Positions 41,972-51,217 of a stretch of DNA of 64,000 nucleotides are shown one piece after another; position 1 is the stretch's first letter; each line of letters starts with the position of its first letter. The notes below the pieces were generated by a model. The model ran no database searches and had not been told where the DNA came from. It worked only from the letters and a program-made list of their open reading frames with translations. The translations under genes were made by a program, and so were the position numbers. Origin of the DNA: Dakarella massiliensis (GTDB lineage: Bacteria > Pseudomonadota > Gammaproteobacteria > Burkholderiales > Burkholderiaceae_F); the NCBI RefSeq assembly GCF_001182045.1, contig NZ_CVTY01000007.1:124001-188000 (forward strand). The letters are read 5' to 3'.

Positions 41972-42088
41972 TAGAAGTCATGTATATGAATCTAGACTTC
42001 TAGGTAAATCACCGTATTTTCTAGCGTTTATGCCCTATTTATCGGCTTCTTGATTAGAAGGCCTTTGCTCCAAGTCATGTATATGAAT
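41972..42088. promoter_or_regulatory. Repeated AAGTCATGTATATGAAT element and inverted repeat upstream of the DcuC-like gene
   Basis: The 17-bp sequence occurs at 41975-41991 and again at 42072-42088. The first copy overlaps an 8-bp inverted repeat (TAGAAGTC at 41972-41979, GACTTCTA at 41995-42002). They lie in the 380-bp gap before the carrier gene. The pattern suits an operator pair that could form a DNA loop. Confidence 0.5.
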
Positions 42089-42258
42089 TCGGATTGGGGT
42101 GTTTTTTTGTAATTTTTTAAACCAAAATCCTTACGTCGGCAGTTCGAAGGTGTAACGCACTCTGCTTTCGGATTACGCCGGCATCCCACTTCGGAGATAA
42201 AAAAGAAATTCCCCTGGCTTTGTCCAGAGAGAGTTTTCACGTTTGGAGATTTAGCGCA

Positions 42259-43554
42259 ATGCAGACATTTACAACAATCGTTGCCATTGTCGCGGTGATC
42301 GGTGTCATCTGGGGACTCATCAAGCGGTATGAGACCCGGCTGGTTCTGATTACCGGCGGCCTCGTCATGGCATTCCTCTCCTTCAAGCCGATGATCGCGT
42401 TCCATCAGTTCGATAAATCGATGACGAACCCGAACCTGATCATCGCCATCTGCTCGGCCATGGGCTTTGCCGCGGTTGTGAAACTGACGGGCTGCGATAC
42501 GCATCTGGTTTCGCTTCTCACGAAGCCGCTGAAGAAGCTGGGTCTTTTCCTGCTTCCGGCCTGCGGCCTGGTGACCGCCATTATTGCTGTTGCGCTTCCG
42601 AGTACGGCAGGCTGCTCTGCCGCTGTTGCTCCGACGCTTATCCCGATTCTCGTGCGTGCCGGTTTCAAGCCGGCGATCGCCGCGGCTATGATCATCGGCG
42701 GCGGTATTGCGACGACCCCGTTCCTGAATCCTGGTATTTCGCATAATGCCTTTATTGCGAAAATGGCCGGAATGGATGTGATGCAGCTGATTGCTTTCTC
42801 CGCTCCCCGCACAGTGGGTCTTGGCATTCTCGCCATCATCCTGATGACAGTCGTCTGCGTGGTTTATAAGGACTACAACAAGAACCAGACAGAAGAGGAA
42901 ATGGAAGCAAACCTGGCGCTTGGCGGCACTGCCGGCAATGCGTCACTGCCTGAGCATCCAAATATTCTTAAGGCTATTGCTCCGCTTCTCCCGGTGGTGA
43001 TCCTGGTTGTCGCTTCAATCTGGTTCAAGGACCTGAAGGTTTCGGTCGGCACGGCCATGCTTCTCGGTACGATCTATGTCTTCCTCGTGACCCGCGCGAA
43101 TCCTGCTGAAATTTCGAAGAAGTTCTTCGACGGTATGGGTGAAGGTTACGCGAAGATCATGGGCATCATCATCGCGGCCGGTGTCTTTGCTTCCGGTCTG
43201 ACGGCTGCCGGTGTGGTCGGCGACCTCGTTGAATTCCTGAAGCACGCTCAGTCGGTCGCTAAGCTCGGCGGTTCTGTCGGCCCGTTCCTTCTCGGCCTGA
43301 TTACCGGTTCCGGTGACGCCGCGGCCTTCGCGTTCAACGAAGCTGTGACGCCTCATGCCGCTGAATTCGGTATGTCGATCCCGTCCCTCGGTGTTCTCGC
43401 GGCCTTTGCCGGTGCCTTCGGCCGTCAGGCTTCCCCGCTTTGCGGCGGCCTGATTCTGGTTGCTGGTATCGCGGGTGTCAACCCGATGGATATCGTCCGC
43501 CGTACGGCTCCTGTGATGGTGATCCTGCTTGTCTGCCTCTACATCGTCTCCTGA
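42259..43554 (+). CDS. DcuC-family C4-dicarboxylate carrier
   Basis: A 431-residue inner-membrane protein with about twelve hydrophobic segments. Family text includes AALPSTAGCSAAVAPTLIPILVRAGFKPAIAAAMI-like sequence near residue 125, GGGIATTPFLNPGISHNAFIAKMAG, and ITGSGDAAAFAFNEAVTPHAAEFGMSIPSLG near 360, matching the DcuC/C4-dicarboxylate ion-transporter family. It would exchange or efflux succinate/fumarate during anaerobic respiration, which suits the fumarate-reductase-like enzymes in this window. ATG 42259 follows GGAGAT; the longer frame at 42220 is less likely. Confidence 0.88.
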   Translation: MQTFTTIVAIVAVIGVIWGLIKRYETRLVLITGGLVMAFLSFKPMIAFHQFDKSMTNPNLIIAICSAMGFAAVVKLTGCDTHLVSLLTKPLKKLGLFLLPACGLVTAIIAVALPSTAGCSAAVAPTLIPILVRAGFKPAIAAAMIIGGGIATTPFLNPGISHNAFIAKMAGMDVMQLIAFSAPRTVGLGILAIILMTVVCVVYKDYNKNQTEEEMEANLALGGTAGNASLPEHPNILKAIAPLLPVVILVVASIWFKDLKVSVGTAMLLGTIYVFLVTRANPAEISKKFFDGMGEGYAKIMGIIIAAGVFASGLTAAGVVGDLVEFLKHAQSVAKLGGSVGPFLLGLITGSGDAAAFAFNEAVTPHAAEFGMSIPSLGVLAAFAGAFGRQASPLCGGLILVAGIAGVNPMDIVRRTAPVMVILLVCLYIVS

Positions 43555-43606
43555 TGTATTGAAGCTTTCTGCCGGGGTCTGATCCTCGGCAGAGGATCCA
43601 ATAAAG

Positions 43607-43635
43607 AAGCCCGGAAGTGTTTAATCTTCCGGGCT
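43607..43635. terminator. Bidirectional terminator between DcuC-like gene and aryl polyene operon
   Basis: AAGCCCGGAAG (43607-43617) and CTTCCGGGCTT (43625-43635) form an 11-bp perfect stem between converging units, ending the long aryl polyene operon. Confidence 0.88.
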
Positions 43636-43659
43636 TTCTCTTGTTCTAGGGAACCGCTT

Positions 43660-44892
43660 TTATGGAACGCGTTTGAAGATCAGCGAAGTATTGACGCCGC
43701 CGAACGCGAAGTTATTCGACGCGAAGCAGCTGATATCCAGGTTCCGGCCTTTTCCCGTGATGTGATCGAGCTCCGCGCAGGCCGGATCCGGGTGCACCAG
43801 ATTCAGGGTCGGCGAGAACCATCCATCCCGCATCATCATGAGGGAGAGCCAGGCTTCCATCGCGCCGCAGGCACCCAGTGTGTGGCCGAAATAGCTCTTC
43901 AAAGTCGACACTGGAACGTGGCTTCCGTAGGCCGCGGCGGTCGCGAAGCTTTCCGCTTCATCCCCCCGTGCGGTACCCGTACCGTGCGCGTTGACGTAGC
44001 CGATTTCGGAGGCCGGCAGACCGGCTGACTCGAGCGCCATCCTGAGGCAGGCTTCCATCGTGACCCGATTCGGACTCGTGATATGCGTCGCATCGCAGTT
44101 TGTCGCGAACCCGGCCACTTCACCGAGGATCGTGGCGCCGCGGGCTTTCGCGTGCTCATATCCCTCAAGCACGAGAGCCGTGCCCCCTTCCCCGATCACA
44201 AGACCGTCACGGTCCTTATCAAACGGAGAAGGTGTGAGTTCAGGAGTCTCGTTTTTGGTGCTGGCAGCGAAAAGCGCGTCAAACGCCGCGGTGTCCGCGG
44301 GGGAAAGCTCCTCCGCGCCGCCCGCGATCATGAGGTCTGCCTGACCGTAGCGGATTGCTTCAGCAGCGTACCCAATCGCCTGGCTTCCGGAAGTGCAGGC
44401 GGACGATGTCGGAATGACGCGGCCTGTGATCCCGAAAAAGAGACTCACATTCACGGCTGCCGTATGCGGCATCATGCGGACATACGTGGTGCCGTTTACG
44501 AAATTCGTGTCATGCTGCAGCAGCATGCCGCCAAACTCCATGACACCGTCCAGACTTCCGCAGCAGGAGCCGAAAGCAACACCCATACGGCCTGAAGCGA
44601 GCACCGGGTCATTGATGAGACCGGCTGACTCAAGCGCGAATTCGGAGGATCGGACCGCGAGCTTCGAAACACGGCCCATCGAGCGGGTCTTTTTCCTCGT
44701 ATAGGTGTCCGGAAGCGTGAAATCCTCAACCGGGGCCGCTATCCGGGCATTCAGTCCCTTATAGACATCCCAGTCTGTCATCCGCCTGACAGCGTTCCGG
44801 CAGAGCTGCAGACGCGGTTTGATCTCGTCCCAGCTGTTCCCGAAGGCGGTGACTCCGCCAGCCCCCGTAACGACTACCCGTCTCTCTTTCAT
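43660..44892 (-). CDS. apeR: Aryl polyene ketosynthase ApeR (beta-ketoacyl-ACP synthase)
   Basis: A 410-residue FabF/FabB-type condensing enzyme. The catalytic cysteine lies in TSSACTSGSQAIGYA near residue 165, the two histidines in NAHGTGTARGDEAE near 300 and SYFGHTLGACGA near 338, so the C-H-H triad is complete. In aryl polyene systems it is the last gene of the core and acts as a priming or extending synthase. It overlaps the ketoreductase gene by 4 bp (ATGA). It is the distal gene of the long minus-strand operon that starts near 57320. Confidence 0.9.
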   Translation of the reverse strand: MKERRVVVTGAGGVTAFGNSWDEIKPRLQLCRNAVRRMTDWDVYKGLNARIAAPVEDFTLPDTYTRKKTRSMGRVSKLAVRSSEFALESAGLINDPVLASGRMGVAFGSCCGSLDGVMEFGGMLLQHDTNFVNGTTYVRMMPHTAAVNVSLFFGITGRVIPTSSACTSGSQAIGYAAEAIRYGQADLMIAGGAEELSPADTAAFDALFAASTKNETPELTPSPFDKDRDGLVIGEGGTALVLEGYEHAKARGATILGEVAGFATNCDATHITSPNRVTMEACLRMALESAGLPASEIGYVNAHGTGTARGDEAESFATAAAYGSHVPVSTLKSYFGHTLGACGAMEAWLSLMMMRDGWFSPTLNLVHPDPACAELDHITGKGRNLDISCFASNNFAFGGVNTSLIFKRVP

Positions 44893-45632
44893 GCGAGGCC
44901 TCCATCGACCGCGATGACCTGCCGCGTCACGTAACTCGCCCCCGGTGACATAAGGAAGCGGATGACTGACGCCACTTCTTCCGGTTTCCCGGCGCGCTTC
45001 ATCGGGATCATGCCGGTGATCGCTTTGAGGGCTGTTTCATCCATCTTCGTCATATCAGTGTCGATAAGACCCGGCGCCACAGCGTTCACGGTGATTTTCC
45101 GTTTGGCGAGCTCAAGAGCGAGTGACTTCGCGGCTGCGATGAGACCGCCCTTCGCCGCGCTGTAGTTTGTCTGACCGCGGTTTCCGATGAGCCCTGAGAC
45201 GCTTGAAATCACGACAATACGGCCGCCGTCCCGAAGACCGATCATCGGCATCACGCAGGGCTTCAGAACGTTATTAAAAGAATTGAGATCGGTATTGATG
45301 ACATCAAACCAGTCGCTGTCAGTCATACCAGGGAACGCCGCGTCACGCGTGATGCCGGCTGAGTGCACGACACCCCAGTAGGCACCGTGAAGCTCAATAT
45401 CCGCTTCAATCGCCGAGCGGCTCGCAGCTGGATCCGCGGCGTCAAAAACGACCGTCCAGGCGTCTGCCCCTTTTGAACGGAGTTCCTCCGCCAGCGCCTC
45501 AGCCCGCTCAGGGTGCGAGGACGCATGAAGCGCCACCCTGAAGCCGTCAGACGAAAGCGCTTCCGCGGTCGCCCGACCAATGCCGCCGGACGCTCCAAGA
45601 ATAAGGACCGATCTACCAGAGGCCTCTGTCAT
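44889..45632 (-). CDS. apeQ: Aryl polyene 3-ketoacyl-ACP reductase ApeQ (FabG-like)
   Basis: A 247-residue NADPH-dependent short-chain dehydrogenase. The cofactor motif GASGGIGRATAEAL lies near residue 13, the serine in VISSVSGLIGNRGQ near 142, and the YSAAKGG catalytic tyrosine/lysine near 158-162, then VNAVAPGLIDTDMT. It would reduce the keto group after each condensation during polyene growth. Its start overlaps the stop of the dehydratase gene by one base. Confidence 0.92.
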   Translation of the reverse strand: MTEASGRSVLILGASGGIGRATAEALSSDGFRVALHASSHPERAEALAEELRSKGADAWTVVFDAADPAASRSAIEADIELHGAYWGVVHSAGITRDAAFPGMTDSDWFDVINTDLNSFNNVLKPCVMPMIGLRDGGRIVVISSVSGLIGNRGQTNYSAAKGGLIAAAKSLALELAKRKITVNAVAPGLIDTDMTKMDETALKAITGMIPMKRAGKPEEVASVIRFLMSPGASYVTRQVIAVDGGLA

Positions 45633-46129
45633 CAGGTAGCCTTCCCGCCGAAAAGCTCGCGGTACTCTTTGTTGCTCGGCTGATAGACCGAAACGCGGCC
45701 CGTCGCGATCAGCGTGTCGCCATCCTTCATTTCACCCGCGAAAGAACCAATCGGTCCTTCATACACTTCGCGGTGCATCGTGATGCGGAAAGTCTTTCCT
45801 TCCGGAATCACGGGAACCTCAATCTTCAGATTGCGGGCCGAGAGGAGATAGCCGATCGGGGCATCCTTCTCATCCTCACGCTTATCCGACTTGTCCTGCT
45901 GACGCCAGTAACCCGCCCAGGCACCCACCGCCTGCGCCATCATTTCGATGCAGAGCGTTTCAGGGAGCCGGCCGTCCGGACGGCGGAAGGGTTCAAGGAT
46001 CTTGGAATCCGCCTCAGCGATCACGTCATCTTCGGTGAATTCAAGGATGCGGGACACGAGAAGCATCGGAGGACGCTGGGGCAAAAAGAGTTCCGGTTTC
46101 CCCGGATTAAGAATCTGAGACATCGTCAA
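45632..46129 (-). CDS. apeP: Aryl polyene hotdog-fold dehydratase ApeP (FabZ-like)
   Basis: A 165-residue hotdog-fold protein like FabZ/FabA dehydratases. It has the opening PELFLPQRPPMLLVSRILEF and the central helix IEMMAQAVGAWAGYW near residue 70 with the glutamate of the active site, followed by GPIGSFAGEMKDGDTLIATGRVSVYQP strands. It should remove water from the beta-hydroxyacyl chain to make the polyene. The opening text is usually LPHRxP in this fold; here the histidine is Gln. Overlaps the upstream gene by 4 bp. Confidence 0.85.
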   Translation of the reverse strand: MTMSQILNPGKPELFLPQRPPMLLVSRILEFTEDDVIAEADSKILEPFRRPDGRLPETLCIEMMAQAVGAWAGYWRQQDKSDKREDEKDAPIGYLLSARNLKIEVPVIPEGKTFRITMHREVYEGPIGSFAGEMKDGDTLIATGRVSVYQPSNKEYRELFGGKAT

Positions 46130-47292
46130 TCTGTTCCTAGAATCAAAGCCGCGTTGCTGCCGCCAAACGCGAAATTACAGCTCATCATAAGGGAGCCTGA
46201 GACGGCGGTAAATCGGCTCACAAGTGAAATTGGGGGTAATGCGGGGTCAACTGGGACAGCGTCCGGAAGCTGAGGCGGAAGCACGGAGCCCGGATTCTGA
46301 AGAAGGAGCGCGATCAGCGCGGTTTCGGCGGCTCCCGCGGCCCCGAGCGTGTGTCCGGTCAGATTTTTGGTGGAGCTCGCTGTTACCTGGTCACCAAACA
46401 CCCGGTAAACGGCTTTTGCTTCCATCGAGTCATTAAGTTTCGTTCCAGTCCCGTGGAGGTTCAGGTAATCGATCGCGTCAGGCGTGACGCCTGCCATCTG
46501 AAGCGCTCCGCGGATCGCGGCCTCAGCCCCTTCGCCCTCCGGATCAGGAGCGGACATGTGGTGAGCGTCGGACGATTCACCGAATCCCCGGACTGCGATT
46601 GGGCCCGGTTCCAGGCTGAGCCAGAGTAGCGCGGCCGCCTCTCCGATCGCGATTCCATCCCGGTGCCCGGAGAACGGAAGACAGCGGGTGTGTGAAAGCG
46701 CCTGCAGCGCGTCAAAACCGTTGATCGGAAGCTTCGCAAGGGTGTCCGCTCCGCCCACGATAGCGGCGTCAATCATGCCCGCTTCAAGAAGTCTCACCCC
46801 GGAAATAATGGCGCGGATACTGCTCGTACAGGCGGTCGACACGGTGTACGCAGGGCCCGTGGTGCCAAGCCAGGCGGAAAGGAATTCAGACGGATCACCG
46901 AGTTCCTGCGCTTCGCCTCTGAAGTCAGGATCGGGTTCCCCCTTTCTGAAGCCGTGGATATAGTCTGCGAACTCTTCAGAACCAGACGTGCTGGTTCCGA
47001 GAATGATCCCGACCCGAGATAGATCGGCGTGATCCAGCAGATCCCTGAAACGGGGTTCCGAATTGAAGACCGCCATCAGGGCGCGGTTATTCCGGCTCTG
47101 ATGTTTTGCGAGATTTTCCGGGATTGCCGGAAGAATGCCTGTCATGTGGCCGAACGAAAGCGGTTCTCCTGAAAGAAGCCAATGACTGTCAGGCGTCAAT
47201 CCTGGGGCCTCATTTTTCCCGAGGTTCGCGAGAATTTCCTGAGGCTTGGCCCCAAGCGCGCAGTCCAGCGCTACAGCGTGGATATAGACCAT
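46126..47292 (-). CDS. apeO: Aryl polyene ketosynthase ApeO
   Basis: A 388-residue beta-ketoacyl synthase. The catalytic cysteine is in VSTACTSSIRAI near residue 155, the histidines in NLHGTGTKLNDSMEA near 288 and KNLTGHTLGAAGA near 322. The triad is complete. In the related type II systems this synthase pairs with the CLF-like protein (ApeC) to extend the polyene. It differs clearly from ApeR, so the two are not recent copies. Its start overlaps the stop of the MMPL gene by one base. Confidence 0.9.
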   Translation of the reverse strand: MVYIHAVALDCALGAKPQEILANLGKNEAPGLTPDSHWLLSGEPLSFGHMTGILPAIPENLAKHQSRNNRALMAVFNSEPRFRDLLDHADLSRVGIILGTSTSGSEEFADYIHGFRKGEPDPDFRGEAQELGDPSEFLSAWLGTTGPAYTVSTACTSSIRAIISGVRLLEAGMIDAAIVGGADTLAKLPINGFDALQALSHTRCLPFSGHRDGIAIGEAAALLWLSLEPGPIAVRGFGESSDAHHMSAPDPEGEGAEAAIRGALQMAGVTPDAIDYLNLHGTGTKLNDSMEAKAVYRVFGDQVTASSTKNLTGHTLGAAGAAETALIALLLQNPGSVLPPQLPDAVPVDPALPPISLVSRFTAVSGSLMMSCNFAFGGSNAALILGTD

Positions 47293-49631
47293 CAGACACT
47301 CTCCTCTTTCCGATCAAGCCGGAGGATGAGAGGCGACGCAAGGAATGCCGTGAAGACACCGGCTGCGAGCACGAGGCCAAAATTCGAAATAGCCGCCGTG
47401 CCGCTGAAAACGAGAATACCGAGTGAAATCATTGTGGTCGCCATCGCGGTAAAGACGGCGAAGAGCGTCGAATCCGCTTCCTTCTGGAAGTTCCCGAAGA
47501 AAAGTGAATAGTCGATCCCGATTCCGAGTACGAGAACGAGCGCGAAGAGCGAAAAGATGTTCACCGGGAGCCCGGCCCAGCCGAGCGCCGCGATCCCGCA
47601 GGCGACGGAGAGTATGCAGGGGACGATGATGCCGGCGGCGCGCTTCAGCCCGTACCGCCAAGCGTAAATCGCGAAGATCAGCGCGAGCGACGCGGCAAGC
47701 AGCGCCTCAATCATGGTTCTGACGCCGGAGAACAGGTGATTCAGGTCCGCGCGGCGATCCACCCAGACCGTGCCAGGGACAGAAGCCGCCGCTTTCTGAA
47801 GCGCGGCGTCCGCTTTGGCGCTCCGGTCCCCCTGCACGGGGACCATGAGGGAGGTTTCCCCGACACCGCCCGCGCCGCCGAGAACCAGCCGCCCCCAGTT
47901 GCTGCTCACGGTGTCCCGGATCCAGACCCCGAAGGGAAGCGTCGGATTCTCGCTCTCAGGTTTCGCTGAAATCCCGGATTCCCGAAGCTTCGCGAGCACC
48001 GCGGGCGACGCCTTTTTGATGAGCTCCCAGTCAGACTGCTGAGTCGCCCGGGAGTTAAGCGGTATGAGTGTCGCGCCGGTAATCAGCCCGTCTTCCTTAA
48101 GCGCCGAGAGTCTTTCGCCAAGCGCGTCCTTTCTCTGAAGCGCTTCTTCGGTAGACGCCCCAGTCACGACGAACCAGCGCTGCGTCATATCGTTCCCCGT
48201 GAGTGTCCGGATAAGGTCTTCATCCGCTTTCAGATGAGCGGGAGCGGTCTGCAGAGCGCCGATATCGTCGTTTGTTCCAGCGAGCATCAGGCCGCCAGCC
48301 GCAAACACCGCGAGGCAGGCGAAGAGAATCGCGGGGTAACGGTTTTTCCCGCTCCACACAGCGATATAGCGGCGAAGGAAGTCCCGCCCGATGAGGGGCT
48401 TACGCTTAAATCGCTTCGAGAGGAACGGGTACCAGGCGAAAACCGTAGCGCAGGACGCAGCAAGCCCCGCAATACTGAAGACTCCTAGCTGGCGGAGTCC
48501 AGGGAACGGCGCGATAAGAAGCGCGGCGTACGCGAGACACGTTGTCCCAAGCGCCTGAAGCATCGTGGGGGAGAGGGTCTGCAGGGTATTAAAGGTTGAG
48601 ACGCCTTCTTTCGCGGTCATCCGGGCTGTGAGGAAATGCGTGGTGTAGTCCGTTGAAATGCCGATGAGGGAGAGGCTCATCACGAGCGTCACCATATGGA
48701 TGCCGCCAAACGTAAGGAGAGTCGCCGCGGTGCCGGCCGCGGCGCCCACGGCGACGGAAAGCAGTGCGAGGAAAAAGGGAAGCGGTGAGCGGTACGCAAT
48801 CCCAAGCACAATAAAGAGAAGGATCGCGGAGATGGTACCAAGCGTTGAAATGTCGTTTTTCGCGGAATCCCCCGCGAATCCGGAATAGAAAACAGAGCCT
48901 TCACTCGCGAACCGCGCGTTTGGATAGGCATCCTTCACGGCCTTCTGGGCTGCTTTCACTTTGTCGAGGAACGGGCCGACTGAGCCCGCGGACGCGGTCC
49001 CTTTCTTCACCTCACCCGAAATAAACCGCCAGGTGACACCCTTGTCATCAGTCGCTGTGAGCCAGCCGCCTGACGTACTCATCCGGCTTGTGCCGGAATC
49101 AAAAAGCGTCGACCCCCGCATCAGAAGGAGAGGGTCGTTTTTGATTTCAGGGGCAGAGACACCGGCAACCGGTGAATAAAGCTGCGAAAGCACCCATTCG
49201 GCTTCCGCGTCTTCCCCTTCCTTCAGCCTCGAGCGGGCATCGTAAGAAAGAAACGCCGCGCGGTTCTTAAAGAGGAAAGAGGCCGACTCCCGCCGTCTGA
49301 CATCCGAGAGCCGCCCGGCAAGGCGCCGGAATTCCGGAATCGCTTTCAGTTTTTCGAAATAAAGTTCCGCCGCCCCTTCGCCTCCGGTGACCGCGAAAAG
49401 CATCTGCCGCGACATTTTGTCCGCGAGCCCATTTGTCACGGACTTTGGAACCGCCCGGTAGGTTTCTTCCGGCAGCAGCTCCATCACGTCACTCGACACT
49501 TCAGCCTTCGGCACCGCGATGAGAAGAAACACCGCGATCACCGAAACGATGAAGAGCCAGAGGAACGCCCGGACTTTCGGGGAATCGAGAGCGTCTAGAA
49601 CCGCCTTAGCGGCTGAGCCGTTCTTCGGCAT
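47292..49631 (-). CDS. apeM: MMPL/RND-family exporter ApeM
   Basis: A 779-residue membrane protein with the RND/MMPL plan: one N-terminal helix, a large periplasmic domain (about residues 45-260), five or six helices (IDYTTHFLTARM-type motif near residue 330: LIGISTDYTTHFLTARMTAKEG), a second periplasmic domain and a second helix bundle with VLGIGIDYSLFFGNFQKEA near 720. The repeated GISTDYTTHF/GIGIDYSLFF motif with conserved Asp-Tyr is the proton-relay signature. It would move the finished pigment lipid across the inner membrane. Overlaps the LolA-like gene by 26 bp. Confidence 0.9.
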   Translation of the reverse strand: MPKNGSAAKAVLDALDSPKVRAFLWLFIVSVIAVFLLIAVPKAEVSSDVMELLPEETYRAVPKSVTNGLADKMSRQMLFAVTGGEGAAELYFEKLKAIPEFRRLAGRLSDVRRRESASFLFKNRAAFLSYDARSRLKEGEDAEAEWVLSQLYSPVAGVSAPEIKNDPLLLMRGSTLFDSGTSRMSTSGGWLTATDDKGVTWRFISGEVKKGTASAGSVGPFLDKVKAAQKAVKDAYPNARFASEGSVFYSGFAGDSAKNDISTLGTISAILLFIVLGIAYRSPLPFFLALLSVAVGAAAGTAATLLTFGGIHMVTLVMSLSLIGISTDYTTHFLTARMTAKEGVSTFNTLQTLSPTMLQALGTTCLAYAALLIAPFPGLRQLGVFSIAGLAASCATVFAWYPFLSKRFKRKPLIGRDFLRRYIAVWSGKNRYPAILFACLAVFAAGGLMLAGTNDDIGALQTAPAHLKADEDLIRTLTGNDMTQRWFVVTGASTEEALQRKDALGERLSALKEDGLITGATLIPLNSRATQQSDWELIKKASPAVLAKLRESGISAKPESENPTLPFGVWIRDTVSSNWGRLVLGGAGGVGETSLMVPVQGDRSAKADAALQKAAASVPGTVWVDRRADLNHLFSGVRTMIEALLAASLALIFAIYAWRYGLKRAAGIIVPCILSVACGIAALGWAGLPVNIFSLFALVLVLGIGIDYSLFFGNFQKEADSTLFAVFTAMATTMISLGILVFSGTAAISNFGLVLAAGVFTAFLASPLILRLDRKEESV

Positions 49632-50220
49632 CGGCGAGCCCCCCTTCGTTCACATGGACATCATCAAACCGGATCCGGGTCCGGTCTTTCGTGGGTGAGA
49701 GGAAAGAGACACCCGTCACGGCGTCACCGCCCTTGATCGTGACGGTGTCGAACGCCTGGCGGAGCGGATCGCGCGAAGGTTTAAGCGTCACGGTCCACCC
49801 GGAGGCGTTCCCGCTGATGGAGGAAACCGTGAACCAGTTTCCGTGCGTCTTCGCGTCCGCCCCGGCGAGATTCCGCATGAGGCTCGCGAAAGCGAACGCC
49901 CGCGGCTGTGATTTCTTCGTGATGATTTCGGGTTTTGACTTCCTGCGCCGGATTTCGACCTGCTCATTCTTCACGAGAATCTCTTCCGCGAACGGTGATG
50001 TCTGCTCCCAGACCACTCCCTTCCCTTCGATGAGAGCCATCCTGCCCTTAGCGACGAGAGGTTTTGAGGCGCCTTTGAGATTTCTTTCTGACGTGAAATT
50101 CGCCGTGACGGTTTTGATTTCGGAGAGCTTCGTACTGATATCGTCGAGCGTGAGCGAAAGCGCCGGAGCGCTCACTAACGCAAGCGAAAGCGGTACAAAA
50201 ATCAGAGTTTTAGCATTCAT
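49606..50220 (-). CDS. apeL: LolA-like outer-membrane lipoprotein carrier-type protein ApeL
   Basis: A 204-residue protein with a Sec signal peptide (start chosen at ATG 50220, MNAKTLIFVPLSLALVSAPALS). The mature part has the LolA-like unclosed beta-barrel pattern: ISTKLSEIKTVTANFTSERNLKG, RMALIEGKGVVWEQTSPFAEEILV, and WTVTLKPSRDPLRQAFDTVTIKGGD. In aryl polyene clusters such proteins probably carry the lipid across the periplasm. The longer frame starting at 50304 lacks a signal peptide and is rejected. Confidence 0.85.
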   Translation of the reverse strand: MNAKTLIFVPLSLALVSAPALSLTLDDISTKLSEIKTVTANFTSERNLKGASKPLVAKGRMALIEGKGVVWEQTSPFAEEILVKNEQVEIRRRKSKPEIITKKSQPRAFAFASLMRNLAGADAKTHGNWFTVSSISGNASGWTVTLKPSRDPLRQAFDTVTIKGGDAVTGVSFLSPTKDRTRIRFDDVHVNEGGLADAEERLSR

Positions 50221-50236
50221 AAGATAAAGCTCTCCA

Positions 50237-51217
50237 TTAATTCTTCCCGCAGGCGAAATCGCATCCGGCACCCTGCCAGAAGTCATAAAAGTTAAACCAT
50301 TCAAGCGGCGAATGGATCACTTCACGCTGAAGCCTTGAGGCGAATTCTGAAGCGTACCCGCGGATCGCGTCGTTTCTTGACGCGCGGGGAAGCGTCACCC
50401 GGTCCGCGAGTTTCTCGAACGACACCCGGAACGCGTCACCGTCACGCGATGCGAAAAGCGTCCACACTTCGCATCCGAGAAGTGACGCAAGCACCCAGGG
50501 CCCTGCCGGGAATTCGGCCGGGCTTCCGAGGAACGGAATCGTTACGGTTCTAATTGTCCTGCGGCCTGACGTGACCGGCGTCCGGTCCGCCGCGATCGCG
50601 ACCCAGGCACCAGACTGAATGGCGTCAGAGAGCTGCACCGCGGTTTCGGCCCCCATTTTATCAACCGGGACCACGTCAATCCGACTTTCGGGGGCCACCG
50701 TCCGCATGACGCGGGTGAACCCCTCGGCGTTCTTTTCGTAGAGGAGCGCGATGACCCGTGCTTCCACGTCACGCTCCGCCACGGCTCGGCACACTTCCGC
50801 CGCTCCGAAGTGCGACATGAGGACAAGTTTCCCGGGGGCACCGGTGGCCGGAGTCAGCGCGGCGCGCGCGTCGTCTGTCATAAGAAGCCGGATACGACTC
50901 TTTCGGTCCGGATCCCAGGCCTCAAGCCTGTCGTAAACCGATAGCGCGAAGTGGCGGAAATGCCGGTACGGCGTGAGGGGTTCCGGAAAGCGGGGAAGGC
51001 CCGCCTTTTCCCTCGCGTTCTTTACCCGCGCGAGATACCGGAGGCTCTCCTTCCGGGCTCCCTTCGCGAACGCCGCGTAACAGGCAACAACGGGAGAAAG
51101 CGATACCTCAAACGCCCTCCTCCCCATCGTTTTGGAGATCCAGAGAAGGATCCGGATCCAGCGGCTCCCTGGCTGTTCTGGGGTCTGATCCCAGGATCCG
51201 TCGCTACGGCCCGTCAT
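50237..51217 (-). CDS. Lysophospholipid-acyltransferase-like protein (LpxL/HtrB fold)
   Basis: A 326-residue protein of the LpxL/HtrB/WaaM acyltransferase family. The catalytic H-x4-E dyad is visible in LMSHFGAAEV near residue 132-140, and AIAADRTPVTSG near 205 holds the usual second block. Typical aryl polyene clusters carry this domain fused to a family-2 glycosyltransferase; here the two are separate genes with a 14-bp overlap. It would add an acyl chain to the pigment lipid. The last residues overlap no neighbour; ApeL begins 16 bp on. Confidence 0.85.
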   Translation of the reverse strand: MTGRSDGSWDQTPEQPGSRWIRILLWISKTMGRRAFEVSLSPVVACYAAFAKGARKESLRYLARVKNAREKAGLPRFPEPLTPYRHFRHFALSVYDRLEAWDPDRKSRIRLLMTDDARAALTPATGAPGKLVLMSHFGAAEVCRAVAERDVEARVIALLYEKNAEGFTRVMRTVAPESRIDVVPVDKMGAETAVQLSDAIQSGAWVAIAADRTPVTSGRRTIRTVTIPFLGSPAEFPAGPWVLASLLGCEVWTLFASRDGDAFRVSFEKLADRVTLPRASRNDAIRGYASEFASRLQREVIHSPLEWFNFYDFWQGAGCDFACGKN

